A DNA stretch of 64,000 bases, from contig CAZLYK010000013.1 of NCBI GenBank assembly GCA_964563495.1, positions 1 through 64,000 of the forward strand, read 5' to 3'. Positions 11,241 through 20,149 of this stretch are shown piece after piece (position 1 is the stretch's first letter; each line of letters starts with the position of its first letter). Origin of the DNA: CAZLYK01 sp964563495. GTDB taxonomy: Bacteria > Acidobacteriota > Blastocatellia > RBC074. The notes under the pieces were generated by a model. It worked only from the letters and a program-made list of their open reading frames with translations, had not been told where the DNA came from and ran no database searches. The position numbers and the translations under genes were made by a program.

Positions 11241-11321
11241 GCAATTTTCACGTTTGTGTGACCGCGAGGACGCGGTCACACAAACGTGAAAATTGCTGAT
11301 CCTGTTAATCCTGTCTATTTT
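11241..11321. terminator. Perfect 26-bp hairpin joined to half of an AGGATT-family element (copy C)
   Basis: Arms 11241-11266 and 11271-11296 are exactly complementary around the tetraloop AGGA. It lies between two convergent genes and could terminate both, although there is no T tract immediately after the stem. Immediately to its right, 11298-11321 is the outer arm of the AGGATT family read on the minus strand. That arm supplies the TAG stop codon (11317-11315) of the GNAT gene. Confidence 0.7.
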
Positions 11322-12148
11322 CTTCTCAATTCATAGAAGCTGCAGCCATTTTCAACCAGCAGATCGACGGCCTGATAGCCTTTGGCGAAAGCCTCCTCAA
11401 AGAGGGTGCTCGTCTGTTCTCGCCAGGCGCGCGCCAGCCCGAGATCGGCAGATTTGAGCCGCTGAAAATCAGCAGGAATCTGAATCAGCAATCGATCTCC
11501 GCTCGGCGGCGAAACCTTATCAGCGGGGTGTAGTAACTCGCCTTCAATCGGCGGATTGACCAGGGTCACGCCCGAAGAGAGCAGTTTTGAAGGTAACTGC
11601 TCGGGCAATTTTCTACTCAAACAGGTTTCGACGCGCTGACTGGTAATTTGCCAGTCGACCTGAAAACGGTCGCTCGGCAATCCGGCATTGAGATCGTCGC
11701 GCATCGCGCCGTATAGATTTCGCAGAAAGGTGTTGCAGGTAACTCCCAGCTTATGAAAATTGAATCGTGCGTTGCGGCTTTCAAGCGGATCGAAAGTCCA
11801 GGTTATCAGCTTGATCCCCTGAGTCACGACCTGCTCGCGCTGCGCCAGCTTAAGCCGATAGCCGAGATTGAGGTCCCGGTACTCTGCCGCTACCCCGGCT
11901 ATGTGCGAGCAGTGTTTTAACTCGCCGTTCGGCAGCAACCCGACGAATCCGAAAACAAAGCCGACCAGGCGATCTGCGCCGCCGGCCGAATCGAAGGCTC
12001 CGAGCATGACTCCGCCGTTTTTATGGGCCGTGATCAGTAGATCGTGAGCCAGGATCTCGATTTCGGCTGCGCCCCAGATCTCCCGCTGGAGCTGCTCGAC
12101 GGCGCGATATTCAGCTTCGGTCCTGAGTGAGCGTATTTCGATGTCCAT
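11315..12148 (-). CDS. GNAT-superfamily acetyltransferase-like protein (COG3375 type)
   Basis: The 277-residue protein fits the predicted acetyltransferase group COG3375: an N-terminal MDIEIRSLRTEAEYRAVEQL, then LVGFVFGFVGLLPNGELKHC, AGVAAEYRDLNLGYRLKLAQ and WTFDPLESRNARFNFHKLG. The AEYRDLNLGYRLKL block corresponds to the acetyl-CoA-binding loop and helix of GNAT proteins, though the canonical Q/RxxGxG/A is modified to RDLNLGY. Substrate is unknown. Its terminal stop codon TAG is part of an AGGATT-family repeat, so its natural C-terminus may have been shaped by that element. It is convergent with the helix-hairpin-helix gene and divergent from the aconitase X genes. Confidence 0.8.
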   Translation of the reverse strand: MDIEIRSLRTEAEYRAVEQLQREIWGAAEIEILAHDLLITAHKNGGVMLGAFDSAGGADRLVGFVFGFVGLLPNGELKHCSHIAGVAAEYRDLNLGYRLKLAQREQVVTQGIKLITWTFDPLESRNARFNFHKLGVTCNTFLRNLYGAMRDDLNAGLPSDRFQVDWQITSQRVETCLSRKLPEQLPSKLLSSGVTLVNPPIEGELLHPADKVSPPSGDRLLIQIPADFQRLKSADLGLARAWREQTSTLFEEAFAKGYQAVDLLVENGCSFYELRRK

Positions 12149-12186
12149 ACTTAATCATCTCACGAGGGAGGGGCGGATCCAATTAA

Positions 12187-12235
12187 TATCAGAGACGGGA
12201 TAGACAGGATTTCCAGAGGATTGACAGGATTCCAT
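12187..12235. repeat. AGGATT-family single arm, copy D
   Basis: The sequence contains GATAGACAGGATTTCCAGAG and then GATTGACAGGATTCC, two phased AGGATT units without a complementary arm. It lies directly upstream of the aconitase X large-subunit gene and replaces any obvious ribosome-binding site there. Confidence 0.6.
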
Positions 12236-12243
12236 CCATACGT

Positions 12244-13527
12244 ATGCTTCGAAATGCAAATATGACATTGCAATTGAGCACAGAGGATCTGGCGCAGATG
12301 AGGGGTGACCGCGGCCCGGCGAACCGCATGGCCATGTCGATCATCGTTCGCATGGCTGAAGTGAGTGATGCTGAACATCTGATGGATATCAGTGCGGCTC
12401 ACATTGACAGCACGATCTATATGGGTGACGCGACGCTGGAATTTGCCGAACGTTTGGCGGGCATGGGGGCCAAAGTCGCTGTCCCCACGACGCTCAACGT
12501 GAGCGGCGTGGATGAACACGGCTGGCGTGATTGGTCGGTCCAGCCGGAATGGGCGGACAAAGCGCGCCGCCAGATGAATGCCTATCGGGAGATGGGAGCC
12601 GTACCGACCTGGACGTGCGCCCCTTATCAAACCGATCACAAACCGCGGTTCGGCCAGCAGATAGCCTGGGGAGAATCGAACGCCATCTGTTTTGCCAACA
12701 CGGTGATCGGGGCTCGGACAGAGCGTTATCCCGATCTCATGGACATTTGTGCGGCGATCACTGGTCGTGTGCCGGCCGTTGGGTTGCATTTGGTGGAGAA
12801 TCGCGCCGGGCAGATTTTGCTGGAGCTTAACGGCGTGCCGTGTCGTGTCCAGGAGGACGACGAGTTTTATCCGGTCCTCGGGCTGCTGCTCGGGAAGATC
12901 GCCGGAGATCGGATTCCGGTAATCACCGGTTTGGAGGTCACTCCTACGGAAGATCAGCTCAAGGCCATGTGCGCGGCTTCGGCCTCATCGGGTGCGGTCG
13001 CGCTGATTCACCTGGTTGGCGTGACGCCGGAAGCGCCCAAGCTGGAGGTGGCTTTACAAGGTAGATCGCCGCAGCAGACCACGGTTGTGACCATGGAAGA
13101 CCTGCGCGCCTCGCGCCGTGAGTTGACGACGGCAGTCGGAGAAAAGCTGGATCTGGTGGTCCTCGGCAGCCCCCATTTTTCGCTCGCCGAATTTCAGCAG
13201 CTCGCCCCGCTGGTGACCGGACGGCAGCGCCATCCGGGTGTCCAGTTTCTGGTCACCTCCAGCCGTCTCATGAGCAGTCTGGCGCAACAGTCGGGCTGCC
13301 TTGCGCCCCTGCATCAATTCGGCGGCAAGGTGACGGTTGACACTTGCATCCTTGCCACCCCGATGCTGCCGCCTGAGATCAAAGTGCTCATGACCAATTC
13401 TGCCAAATATGCATACTATGCGCCGGGACTGCTCAAGACTCAGGTCGTCTTCGGGAATCTGAGAGACTGTGTGCGCTCGGCAGTCGCCGGGCGAGTCATG
13501 AGGGATGAATCAATATGGGCAGAATAA
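12244..13527 (+). CDS. Aconitase X large (catalytic) subunit
   Basis: The 427-residue protein belongs to the DUF521/AcnX family, which dehydrates cis-3-hydroxy-L-proline in bacteria or mevalonate 5-phosphate in archaea. Recognisable segments are RMAEVSDAEHLMDISAAHID, VPTTLNVSGVDE, TWTCAPYQT (Cys125), IAWGESNAICFANTVIGART, LVVLGSPHFSLAEF and VTVDTCILATPM (Cys368). In the family the segment corresponding to GSPH usually reads GCPH and that Cys is thought to help hold the Fe-S cluster; here it is Ser309. The small subunit gene overlaps the 3' end by 13 bases, the two-gene (type II) arrangement. A second in-frame ATG at 12262 is an alternative start. The bacterial hydroxyproline role is the likelier one but is inferred. 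Confidence 0.88.
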   Translation: MLRNANMTLQLSTEDLAQMRGDRGPANRMAMSIIVRMAEVSDAEHLMDISAAHIDSTIYMGDATLEFAERLAGMGAKVAVPTTLNVSGVDEHGWRDWSVQPEWADKARRQMNAYREMGAVPTWTCAPYQTDHKPRFGQQIAWGESNAICFANTVIGARTERYPDLMDICAAITGRVPAVGLHLVENRAGQILLELNGVPCRVQEDDEFYPVLGLLLGKIAGDRIPVITGLEVTPTEDQLKAMCAASASSGAVALIHLVGVTPEAPKLEVALQGRSPQQTTVVTMEDLRASRRELTTAVGEKLDLVVLGSPHFSLAEFQQLAPLVTGRQRHPGVQFLVTSSRLMSSLAQQSGCLAPLHQFGGKVTVDTCILATPMLPPEIKVLMTNSAKYAYYAPGLLKTQVVFGNLRDCVRSAVAGRVMRDESIWAE

Positions 13528-13949
13528 TTCGGGGCAGGGCGGTGGTGGCGGGCGAAGCGAGTGGGCACGCACTGGTGAGCGTCGAGCCACTGAGTTTCTG
13601 GGGCGGTTATGATCAAAATACCGGCGAAATCATCGATCGACGCCATCCTCTTACCGGCCGGTTTGCAGCGGGTCGAGTGCTGGCGCTTCCCGCGTCGCGC
13701 GGCTCCAGCACGACTACGGCCGTGCTCCTGGAATCGATCCGTCAAGGTACGGCTCCGGCCGCGATTGTGACTGACGGCGTCGATCACTTCTTCGCACTCG
13801 CCTCCATTATCGCTCACGAGATCTATCAAAAACCGATTCCAGTCATCGCCCTGGCGAGTCATGATTTTGCCTCGCTAAACAATGGCCAGTGGATACAAGT
13901 GCTCAGAGATGGAACGGTCATGGTCGATGAGGAAAATAGACAGGATTGA
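13515..13949 (+). CDS. Aconitase X small subunit (DUF126, swivelling domain)
   Basis: The 144-residue protein is the small subunit that completes the AcnX active site. It shows GRAVVAGEASGHALVS, LSFWGGYDQNTGEIIDRRHP, LALPASRGSSTTTAVLLESI and the C-terminal PVIALASHDFASLNNGQWIQ. The SRGSSTTT loop carries the Ser considered catalytic in this family. It overlaps the large subunit by 13 bases. The last residues (ENRQD) and the stop are encoded by an AGGATT-family repeat (copy E), which suggests the original C-terminus was replaced or extended. Confidence 0.9.
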   Translation: MGRIIRGRAVVAGEASGHALVSVEPLSFWGGYDQNTGEIIDRRHPLTGRFAAGRVLALPASRGSSTTTAVLLESIRQGTAPAAIVTDGVDHFFALASIIAHEIYQKPIPVIALASHDFASLNNGQWIQVLRDGTVMVDEENRQD

Positions 13950-13982
13950 CAGGATTTCCACAGGATTAAACCGGATTAAAGA
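13932..13982. repeat. AGGATT-family single arm, copy E, overlapping the end of the AcnX small subunit gene
   Basis: The arm reads AATAGACAGGATTGACAGG, then TTTCCACAGGATTAAACC. Its TAGACAGG edge is out of frame with the gene, so the TGA of GATTGACAGG ends the protein instead. No matching opposite arm is present. Confidence 0.7.
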
Positions 13983-14041
13983 CAAAGAGAGGGAATTCGG
14001 TAGGTCTTCCTTATGGATAAACAGCCTCAGGAGGGGCTTCA

Positions 14042-14977
14042 ATGGTCTTTACTCACATCTTCCCGCACGTTTTCGCGCTCCAGTTTCATTGGACGGCCAA
14101 GACAGGACTCTTTCTGTTGCTCGGCGCACTTGGGGCCGTCTATTTATATACCTGGCTGCTCGACCTCAAAAGGGCCCGCCACACCGATCCAGCCAGACCC
14201 AGTCCGATGCAGGCCGGGATTGGTTTCATCACCAATTTCTTCGACACCCTGGGAATTGGTTCGTTTGCGACCACGACATCATTCTTTAAGCTCCGGGGTC
14301 TAGTCCCCGATGAACTGCTTCCCGGAACGCTCAACGTAGGCCACACGCTGCCGACGATCACTCAGGCTTTCATCTACATTGCGATAGTGCAGGTTGAGAT
14401 GGCGACCCTGATTCCTCTCATCGCCGCATCAGTGCTTGGCATGTGGCTCGGCGCCGGAGTCGTGGCAAAATGGCCGCGCCGTAATATTCAGATCGGGATG
14501 GGCATCGCACTGCTGGTGGCGGCCGGGCTGACCTTGATGACGATTCTCAACCAGCAGACTGAGGGCGGGGCAGCGCTCGGTCTGCACGGACCCAGGCTGT
14601 GGATTGGGATCATCGGCAATTTCTCACTCGGGGCGTTGATGTCCCTGGGAATCGGTCTTTACGGACCATGCCTGATTATGATCAGTTTGCTCGGGATGGA
14701 TCCGCGGGCGGCTTTCCCGATCATGATGGGGTCCTGCGCTTTTTTGATGCCGGTCGGCAGTGCACGATTCATCCGTCAGGGCAGTTACAGCCCGCGCGCC
14801 GCACTGGGGTTGGCGCTGGGCGGTATCCCAGCCGTTCTTATCGCCGCTTTCATCATCAAGTCATTGGATCTCTACTATGTCCGGTGGCTGGTGGTGATCG
14901 TGGTTATCTACACTGCTATCTCATTGCTGCGTTCGGCGGCGAGGAGCAGACCTGAGACAGGATTGGAGGAGAAATGA
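14042..14977 (+). CDS. TauE/SafE (TSUP) family transporter
   Basis: The 311-residue protein is an integral inner-membrane permease of the sulfite exporter TauE/SafE family, whose members move sulfite, sulfonates, sulfoacetate or other organic anions. It has about eight hydrophobic segments in two halves. The first half contains GIGFITNFFDTLGIGSFATT and the second GIIGNFSLGALMSLGIGLYG, matching the internal duplication of the family. A strong AGGAGG ribosome-binding site precedes the ATG. The gene overlaps the tricorn protease start by 4 bases (ATGA), so they are co-translated. The substrate cannot be read from sequence; location behind aconitase X may mean an organic acid. Confidence 0.88.
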   Translation: MVFTHIFPHVFALQFHWTAKTGLFLLLGALGAVYLYTWLLDLKRARHTDPARPSPMQAGIGFITNFFDTLGIGSFATTTSFFKLRGLVPDELLPGTLNVGHTLPTITQAFIYIAIVQVEMATLIPLIAASVLGMWLGAGVVAKWPRRNIQIGMGIALLVAAGLTLMTILNQQTEGGAALGLHGPRLWIGIIGNFSLGALMSLGIGLYGPCLIMISLLGMDPRAAFPIMMGSCAFLMPVGSARFIRQGSYSPRAALGLALGGIPAVLIAAFIIKSLDLYYVRWLVVIVVIYTAISLLRSAARSRPETGLEEK

Positions 14978-17900
14978 TAATCAAAACGAGGCTATGCTGT
15001 TTTACCTTCCTGGCATTTATCCTGATTGCGCCGGTTGCGGCTTCAGCCCAAACCAGGTTGTTGCGCTTTCCTGACATCTATGGCGACAAGGTAGTCTTCA
15101 GCTACGGTGGAGATTTATGGACGGCGCCGGTTTCCGGGGGGACGGCAAACCGTTTGACGGCGCACCCCGGCCTTGAAGTCTTCGCCAAGTTCTCACCGGA
15201 CGGTAAATGGATCGCCTTTACCGGACAGTATGACGGTGACGAGCAGGTTTATGTCGTCCCTTCTACGGGCGGTGAACCGAAACAATTGACATTTTATCCC
15301 GCGCGCGGGCCGCTGGCTCCGCGATGGGGTTACGATAACCAGGTCTTCGGCTGGACAAATGACGGCAAGTCGGTTGTCTTCCGCTCTCACCGGGATTCGT
15401 GGACGCTTCCGGTCAGCAATCTCTACACCGTCCCGATGACCGGCGGTCCGGCAGAGAAGTTGCCGATGCCTGAATCGGGTGCGGGTGATCTTTCTCCGGA
15501 TGGAACAAAGATCGTCTACTCACCGCGATTCCGCGATTTTCGCTCCGAGAAGCGTTACGGCGGAGGTCAGGCCAATGACCTCTTCATCTTCGATCTGAAG
15601 ACCAATGAAACCAAGCGGATCACCGACCATCCGCGCGCCGATCGTGATCCGATGTGGATCGGCAATACAATCTACTTCAATTCGGATCGAGACGATCATT
15701 TCAATCTTTATGCTTTTGACGTCGCCAAAGGGACGACCACGCAGATGACGACGAGCAAAGTTTGGGATGTGCGATGGCCTTCGAGCGACAATAGCGGTCG
15801 GATCGTTTACGAGCTGGATGGTGAACTGCAGATCTTCGACGTTAAGTCGAAGAAGAGCTCACCGGTATCGATCACTGTGCCTGATGACGGGCTCAGCCGT
15901 CGCCCGGGCCGGGTCAATGCCGCTAATCTGATCTTCGGCTTCTCGCTCAGCCCGAAGGGCGAGCGGGCGCTGTTTGACGCGCGCGGCGACATCTTTACGG
16001 CGCCGGTCGAAAAAGGGCCGGTCCGCAATTTGACTGGCTCATCCGGCGCGCATGACAAGTTTCCGCGCTGGTCGCCCGATGGCTCACGGATCGCCTATCT
16101 CTCCGACCGCTCGGGTGAAGACGAGGTCTGGGTCGTCGCGCAGGATGGCTCGACTCCTGCCGGGCAGTTGACCAGCGGCGGTAAAGCCATGCGCTACGCG
16201 CCCGAATGGTCTTCCGACGGCAAGCTCATCGCCTTCGGTGATAAGGACGGTAAGGTTTGGGTGCTCACCGTCGCGGACAAAAAGCTGGTGGAGATCGCCG
16301 ATTCGAAGCGTGGGCAGATTCAGGATTACACCTGGTCGCCGAAGGGGAATTACCTGGCTTTCTCGATGCAGGATGACAATACTATGTCATCGGTCTATGT
16401 CTGGTCGTCAAAGGATAATCAATTGCGCCGCGTGACGACAGGGACTTTCAGCGAATTCAGTCCGGCGTGGGATCCGCAGGGAAATTATCTCTTCTATCTG
16501 AGCATCCGCGAATTCGCCCCGCTCGTCTCCAATGCTGAATTCAACTATGCGACCAACAAGAATGCCGGGATCTTTGCTCTCGCGCTGCGAAAGGACGTCA
16601 AGCATCCTTTCCCGGCCGAAAGCGATGAGGTGGCGATCACCAAAGAAGGTGAGCAGAAGAAGCCTGAAGAGGCCAAGCCGGCGACTGACCTGGCGATCGA
16701 TTTCGACGGGATTGAAACGCGCACGGCGCGTGTCCCGGTCGAGCCTAACAATTACGCCGGCTTATCGGCCAAGACGGGGCATCTGATTTACGCCGTTGGC
16801 CCGGCCTTCTACTATGGCCGGCAGGGCGACGCTCCGCCCTCGCTGCGTATCTATTCGATCAAGGATCGGAAAGAGACGACGCTGGCCGACGGCATCTCCG
16901 GTTATGCCATGTCCGCCGACGGCTCAAAGCTGCTGGTCAGGCAGGGGCCCGGCTTTTCTCTCTTTGACGCCAACCCCCAGGGAGATAAGACCAAAAAGCC
17001 GGTTTCGACCGCTAACCTGTTTGTTGATCGCGTGCCGACGGAAGAGTGGGCACAGATTTTTAATGAGGTCTGGCGACGCTACCGTGACTTCTTCTATGTC
17101 TCGAACATGCACGGTTTCGATTGGGAGGCACTGCGCAGGCAATACGAGCCGCTGCTCAAACACGTCGCCCACCGCTCGGATTTGAATTACGTGATCAGCG
17201 AGATGATCTCCGAGTTGACGGTCCAGCACGCTTACATCGACGGTGGCGACTTCAACCTCCCGCCGCGACCGCGCGTGGCGCTGCCCGGCGCGCGCTTCGG
17301 TCTTGACCGCGAAGCCGGGCGCTTCAAGATCACCAGGATATTCGCGGGTCAGAATGAAGAAGAGATCTACCGCTCACCTCTGACCGAGATCGGCGTGGAG
17401 GTCAAGGTTGGGGATTACGTGCTGGCCATCAACGGTGAGGAGCTCAAGCCGGACGACGATCCCTACCGCCTCTTGCGGAATAAGGCCGATGCCCCTGTGC
17501 AATTGACGGTCAACAGCCGGCCGACCACCGATGGCGCAAGGGTCGTCTCGTATCGCCCGATCACGGACGAACAGCAGTTGATCTACCTCGACTGGGTGAC
17601 TGCTAACATTGAAAAGGTGGACAAGTTATCGGGAGGCAGGCTCGGCTACCTACACATCCCGGATATGGGAGCGAACGGCATTCGCGAATTCATCAAATGG
17701 TACTATCCCCAGCTTCGCAAAGAGGGTTTGATCGTCGATGTGCGGGCGAACGGCGGCGGCAATGTCTCGCGCATGCTGATCGAACGGCTTCGCCGCAAGC
17801 TACTCTCAGTCGGGTTTTCGCGGACCAATGAAGATCCTCAACCCTACCCGGATGGCGTCTTCATCGGCCCGATGGCTTGTCTCTTGAATGAAAACTCGGC

Positions 17901-18243
17901 ATCCGACGGCGACATTTTCCCGGCGATGTTCCGCGAAGCGGGCTTAGGGCCGCTGATCGGCAAGCGTTCCTGGGGCGGAGTCGTCGGGATCACCAATCGC
18001 GGTCCGCTGGTTGATGGCGGTGTCGTCAACGTGCCGGAGTTCGGGTTCGCCAATCTCAAAGGCGAGTGGGTGATCGAGGGGTATGGCGTCGATCCGGACA
18101 TCCCGGTCGAAAACGATCCCAAGTCGGTGATTGAGGGTAAGGACACACAACTCGAACGCGCTGTCACCGAGGTTCTCAACAAGCTCAAGGTCAAGCCGAC
18201 GGTGTGGCCGAAATTGCCGCCTCCGCCGGTTAAGTCCAAATGA
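14974..18243 (+). CDS. Tricorn protease homologue, exported
   Basis: This 1089-residue protein has a signal peptide (ending ...PVAASAQ) and the tricorn layout. Two TolB-like propellers (about 30-300 and 310-640) are rich in [13 protein letters not shown] blades. A core domain follows, then a PDZ domain (about 765-840; [20 protein letters not shown]) and an S41-type tail protease. Likely catalytic residues are His752 ([10 protein letters not shown]), the Ser in NENSASDGD (972-980) and Glu1035 ([11 protein letters not shown]). Tricorn peptidases degrade oligopeptides to small peptides; the signal peptide implies a periplasmic role. The start has a GGAGG site inside the preceding permease gene. 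The TGA stop is the first triplet of palindromic element F. Confidence 0.93.
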   Translation: MIIKTRLCCFTFLAFILIAPVAASAQTRLLRFPDIYGDKVVFSYGGDLWTAPVSGGTANRLTAHPGLEVFAKFSPDGKWIAFTGQYDGDEQVYVVPSTGGEPKQLTFYPARGPLAPRWGYDNQVFGWTNDGKSVVFRSHRDSWTLPVSNLYTVPMTGGPAEKLPMPESGAGDLSPDGTKIVYSPRFRDFRSEKRYGGGQANDLFIFDLKTNETKRITDHPRADRDPMWIGNTIYFNSDRDDHFNLYAFDVAKGTTTQMTTSKVWDVRWPSSDNSGRIVYELDGELQIFDVKSKKSSPVSITVPDDGLSRRPGRVNAANLIFGFSLSPKGERALFDARGDIFTAPVEKGPVRNLTGSSGAHDKFPRWSPDGSRIAYLSDRSGEDEVWVVAQDGSTPAGQLTSGGKAMRYAPEWSSDGKLIAFGDKDGKVWVLTVADKKLVEIADSKRGQIQDYTWSPKGNYLAFSMQDDNTMSSVYVWSSKDNQLRRVTTGTFSEFSPAWDPQGNYLFYLSIREFAPLVSNAEFNYATNKNAGIFALALRKDVKHPFPAESDEVAITKEGEQKKPEEAKPATDLAIDFDGIETRTARVPVEPNNYAGLSAKTGHLIYAVGPAFYYGRQGDAPPSLRIYSIKDRKETTLADGISGYAMSADGSKLLVRQGPGFSLFDANPQGDKTKKPVSTANLFVDRVPTEEWAQIFNEVWRRYRDFFYVSNMHGFDWEALRRQYEPLLKHVAHRSDLNYVISEMISELTVQHAYIDGGDFNLPPRPRVALPGARFGLDREAGRFKITRIFAGQNEEEIYRSPLTEIGVEVKVGDYVLAINGEELKPDDDPYRLLRNKADAPVQLTVNSRPTTDGARVVSYRPITDEQQLIYLDWVTANIEKVDKLSGGRLGYLHIPDMGANGIREFIKWYYPQLRKEGLIVDVRANGGGNVSRMLIERLRRKLLSVGFSRTNEDPQPYPDGVFIGPMACLLNENSASDGDIFPAMFREAGLGPLIGKRSWGGVVGITNRGPLVDGGVVNVPEFGFANLKGEWVIEGYGVDPDIPVENDPKSVIEGKDTQLERAVTEVLNKLKVKPTVWPKLPPPPVKSK

Positions 18244-18380
18244 AATAGACAGGATTGACAGGATTTTTGCAGGATTGAACAAGATGATTTAGGGGAACAG
18301 GCAATAGAGCTAACCAAAACCACTTCCCCTAAGGCATCTTGTTCAATCCTGCAAAAATCCTGTCAATCCTGTCTATTTCA
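18241..18380 (-). repeat. AGGATT-family long palindrome, copy F (46-bp perfect arms)
   Basis: Arms 18241-18286 and 18335-18380 are exactly complementary, and pairing resumes after two mismatched positions with 8 more pairs (AGGGGA blocks). The outer edge reads TGAAATAGACAGGATTGACA. The loop, read on the minus strand, carries GTTTTGGTTA (18320-18311), matching the loop of copy J in the opposite orientation. The element contributes the stop codons of both flanking convergent genes: TGA at 18241-18243 for tricorn and TAG at 18375-18373 for the dioxygenase. It could fold in RNA as a very long hairpin acting as a bidirectional terminator. Confidence 0.92.
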
Positions 18381-19038
18381 TATCGAGGACGATTTCGAAA
18401 TGGGCGCGCATTTCGTTAAGCGGTGAATCCTTGATCGGAATGAAATCGACCATGACCGATTCGCGCTGGGGAGCGTCACGTATTCCGCGCAGCACCCCAT
18501 CAGAGGCGTTTTGCGGGTGGCCTTTGATATAGCATTGAGTAACGAATGGAGACTGGCCGGCTTTCTTGATCTTGAAATGTATGTGGGGCGTCCGGCCGGG
18601 ATAGGGAACAGGTTGAATGGTGCGGAAGTAGTATTCGCCGGTCGAGCCAGTGCTGAAGCGTCCGAAGCCCTGAAAATTCGAGTCGCGTTTGGCTGCATTA
18701 CCGCTCCCGGGATGGAGATAAGCGCCGTTCTGGTCGCACTGCCAGATCTCGACCTCTGCGTTTCGAACGGGCGCACCGGATGGCGTCAGCAATTTTCCGG
18801 TCAAATGAGTGATTCGGCCGACCGCCGGTGTCAGAGCGTCGTTGATGACGATCAGGTTATTGTCGGTATCGAGCGGCAGCTTGGTTGGATAGAACGGTCC
18901 TTCGGTCTGCGCCGGCGTCAAAACAAGCCTCGTTTCCAAAACCTCTGCAAATAAGCCCGGCTGAGTGTAGAAAGCGGCCCCAAACGCCATTTGGCGCAGA
19001 AAGTCACGACGAGCAGTCGATTGGTCATTCGAATTCAT
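18373..19038 (-). CDS. Tat-exported intradiol ring-cleavage dioxygenase-like protein
   Basis: The 221-residue protein starts with a Tat signal (ARRDFLRQMAFGAAF) and carries the intradiol dioxygenase fold related to protocatechuate 3,4-dioxygenase beta. It has TPAQTEGPFYP near residue 41, GAPVRNAEVEIWQCDQNGAY, and the four predicted non-haem Fe(III) ligands Tyr107 (NGAYLHPG), Tyr146, His152 and His154 (PYPGRTPHIHFK). Such enzymes open catechol rings between the hydroxyls. Export suggests activity on an extracytoplasmic catecholic compound. The stop codon is the TAG inside palindromic element F, directly after Met-Lys. It has a GAGGGTGAT ribosome-binding region. Confidence 0.9.
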   Translation of the reverse strand: MNSNDQSTARRDFLRQMAFGAAFYTQPGLFAEVLETRLVLTPAQTEGPFYPTKLPLDTDNNLIVINDALTPAVGRITHLTGKLLTPSGAPVRNAEVEIWQCDQNGAYLHPGSGNAAKRDSNFQGFGRFSTGSTGEYYFRTIQPVPYPGRTPHIHFKIKKAGQSPFVTQCYIKGHPQNASDGVLRGIRDAPQRESVMVDFIPIKDSPLNEMRAHFEIVLDMK

Positions 19039-19077
19039 AGATCACCCTCGAGTAAAGTCGTTGGTTAAACTTCACGT

Positions 19078-19242
19078 CAATCGGCGGGATTGACAGGATA
19101 CAAAAAGAGGAAAACAGGAAGCCGAATCAGCACAGATCGAGTTTGGGAAATGATGATGGTTCGAATGAGCCTCGTCAGGGACGAGGCTCACCGGCTTTAG
19201 CTCAACATCCCCTTTGGCCATCATCATTTCCCAAACCCGATC
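19078..19242. repeat. AGGATT remnant (copy G) followed by a nested double hairpin
   Basis: A remnant reading GGGATTGACAGGATACAAA lies at about 19085-19103. To its right, 19135-19159 pairs with 19218-19242 over 25 bp with one mismatch (GTTTGGGAAATGATGATGG core). Inside this lies a perfect 11-bp stem, 19166-19176 with 19180-19190, around the loop AGG. The structure lies between two minus-strand genes, so it may terminate the upstream hypothetical gene or form a leader for the dioxygenase. Confidence 0.7.
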
Positions 19243-19258
19243 CAGCCTATTATGCAGG

Positions 19259-20128
19259 TTATTGGTCCGGTCGTCGATGGCGATCGCGACTGGGCGGCCG
19301 TTCCGGTCTTTCCTGCTCCCTGGTGAAGTTGGAAGGGATCTCGAACAACTCACGGGCCGGTTCGGCGCGCTTGATATCGGTCAGGCGATAAGTGGTCACC
19401 CCGACAAATGGGTCTTTATGTATGCTCAAGACGATGACTTGCAGTGCCGGTGACTCCCATCTTTCCGAGACGATCTCCAACGGGCGGTCATTGCCGATCC
19501 TGCCGGCGGGAATGGTCATGGTTGTGCGAGTGCCGATGGCCTCAACACCTTCAATCACCTGGCTGCCCAGATCCTCGGTCTTGCGCTGGTTCTCATCGGA
19601 CGATGGCGGCTGCCTGAATTTCGGCGATGGTCTATTGAAAAGCGGCATTTGGCGCGCCGTCTGTTTGGTCTGATCCAGAATGATCTGCGTTCCGGCTACG
19701 GCATCATTGATAAAGGTCAGTTGCTGCGGCTCCCCCTCCATTCGAAACGGACCGACGCGGTCGAAGGTGAGTTCCCGGCGGGTTCTGCCCTCGCCGTCTC
19801 GATAAATGGTATCGGTCTTTTTGTGAGAGATTCTCGTGCCATCAGCCAGCGTCTGGACGGACTCTGTGACAGCGGTCGCGGAGTAGGGTGCGCCCTTGAC
19901 AATCTTTCCGTTGTTGAACATCTCAAAGGAGTCAAAACGGGAACCCGGGCCGGGAGGTCGCCGGCCTCCCGGCGGGCCTTGCCGTATCGGTCGCTGATCT
20001 GAGGGCGCGCCGGGATTGACTCCCCACGGTTTACGCTTTCCCGGGGGCGGATCCTGAGCGATCCCCAATAGATTGAGCGAAAGCAGTAAGAACGGTAGTA
20101 ATAAGCAGAGTTTGAGTGATCTACACAT
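19259..20128 (-). CDS. Secreted hypothetical protein of an ECF-sigma gene cluster
   Basis: I do not recognise a named domain. The 289-residue product has a signal peptide (CLLLPFLLLSLNLLGIAQ), a Pro/Gly-rich linker (about 25-65), a core with IYRDGEGRTRRELTFDRVG and IILDQTKQTARQMPLFNR, then EDLGSQVIEGVEAIGTRTTM and PLEIVSERWESPALQVIVLS, and a basic Pro/Arg-rich tail. It lies 21 bases downstream of the anti-sigma gene with an AGGAGG ribosome-binding site. It is probably a periplasmic product of the same operon. Confidence 0.7.
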   Translation of the reverse strand: MCRSLKLCLLLPFLLLSLNLLGIAQDPPPGKRKPWGVNPGAPSDQRPIRQGPPGGRRPPGPGSRFDSFEMFNNGKIVKGAPYSATAVTESVQTLADGTRISHKKTDTIYRDGEGRTRRELTFDRVGPFRMEGEPQQLTFINDAVAGTQIILDQTKQTARQMPLFNRPSPKFRQPPSSDENQRKTEDLGSQVIEGVEAIGTRTTMTIPAGRIGNDRPLEIVSERWESPALQVIVLSIHKDPFVGVTTYRLTDIKRAEPARELFEIPSNFTREQERPERPPSRDRHRRPDQ

Positions 20129-20149
20129 TTTAATGACCTCCTCATTGGC

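Noticed and set aside
13882..14303. Open frames over the AGGATT repeat and the start of the TauE/SafE gene
   Set aside because: They encode only repeat-derived residues such as DRIDRISTGLNRIK and then run out of frame through the permease gene.
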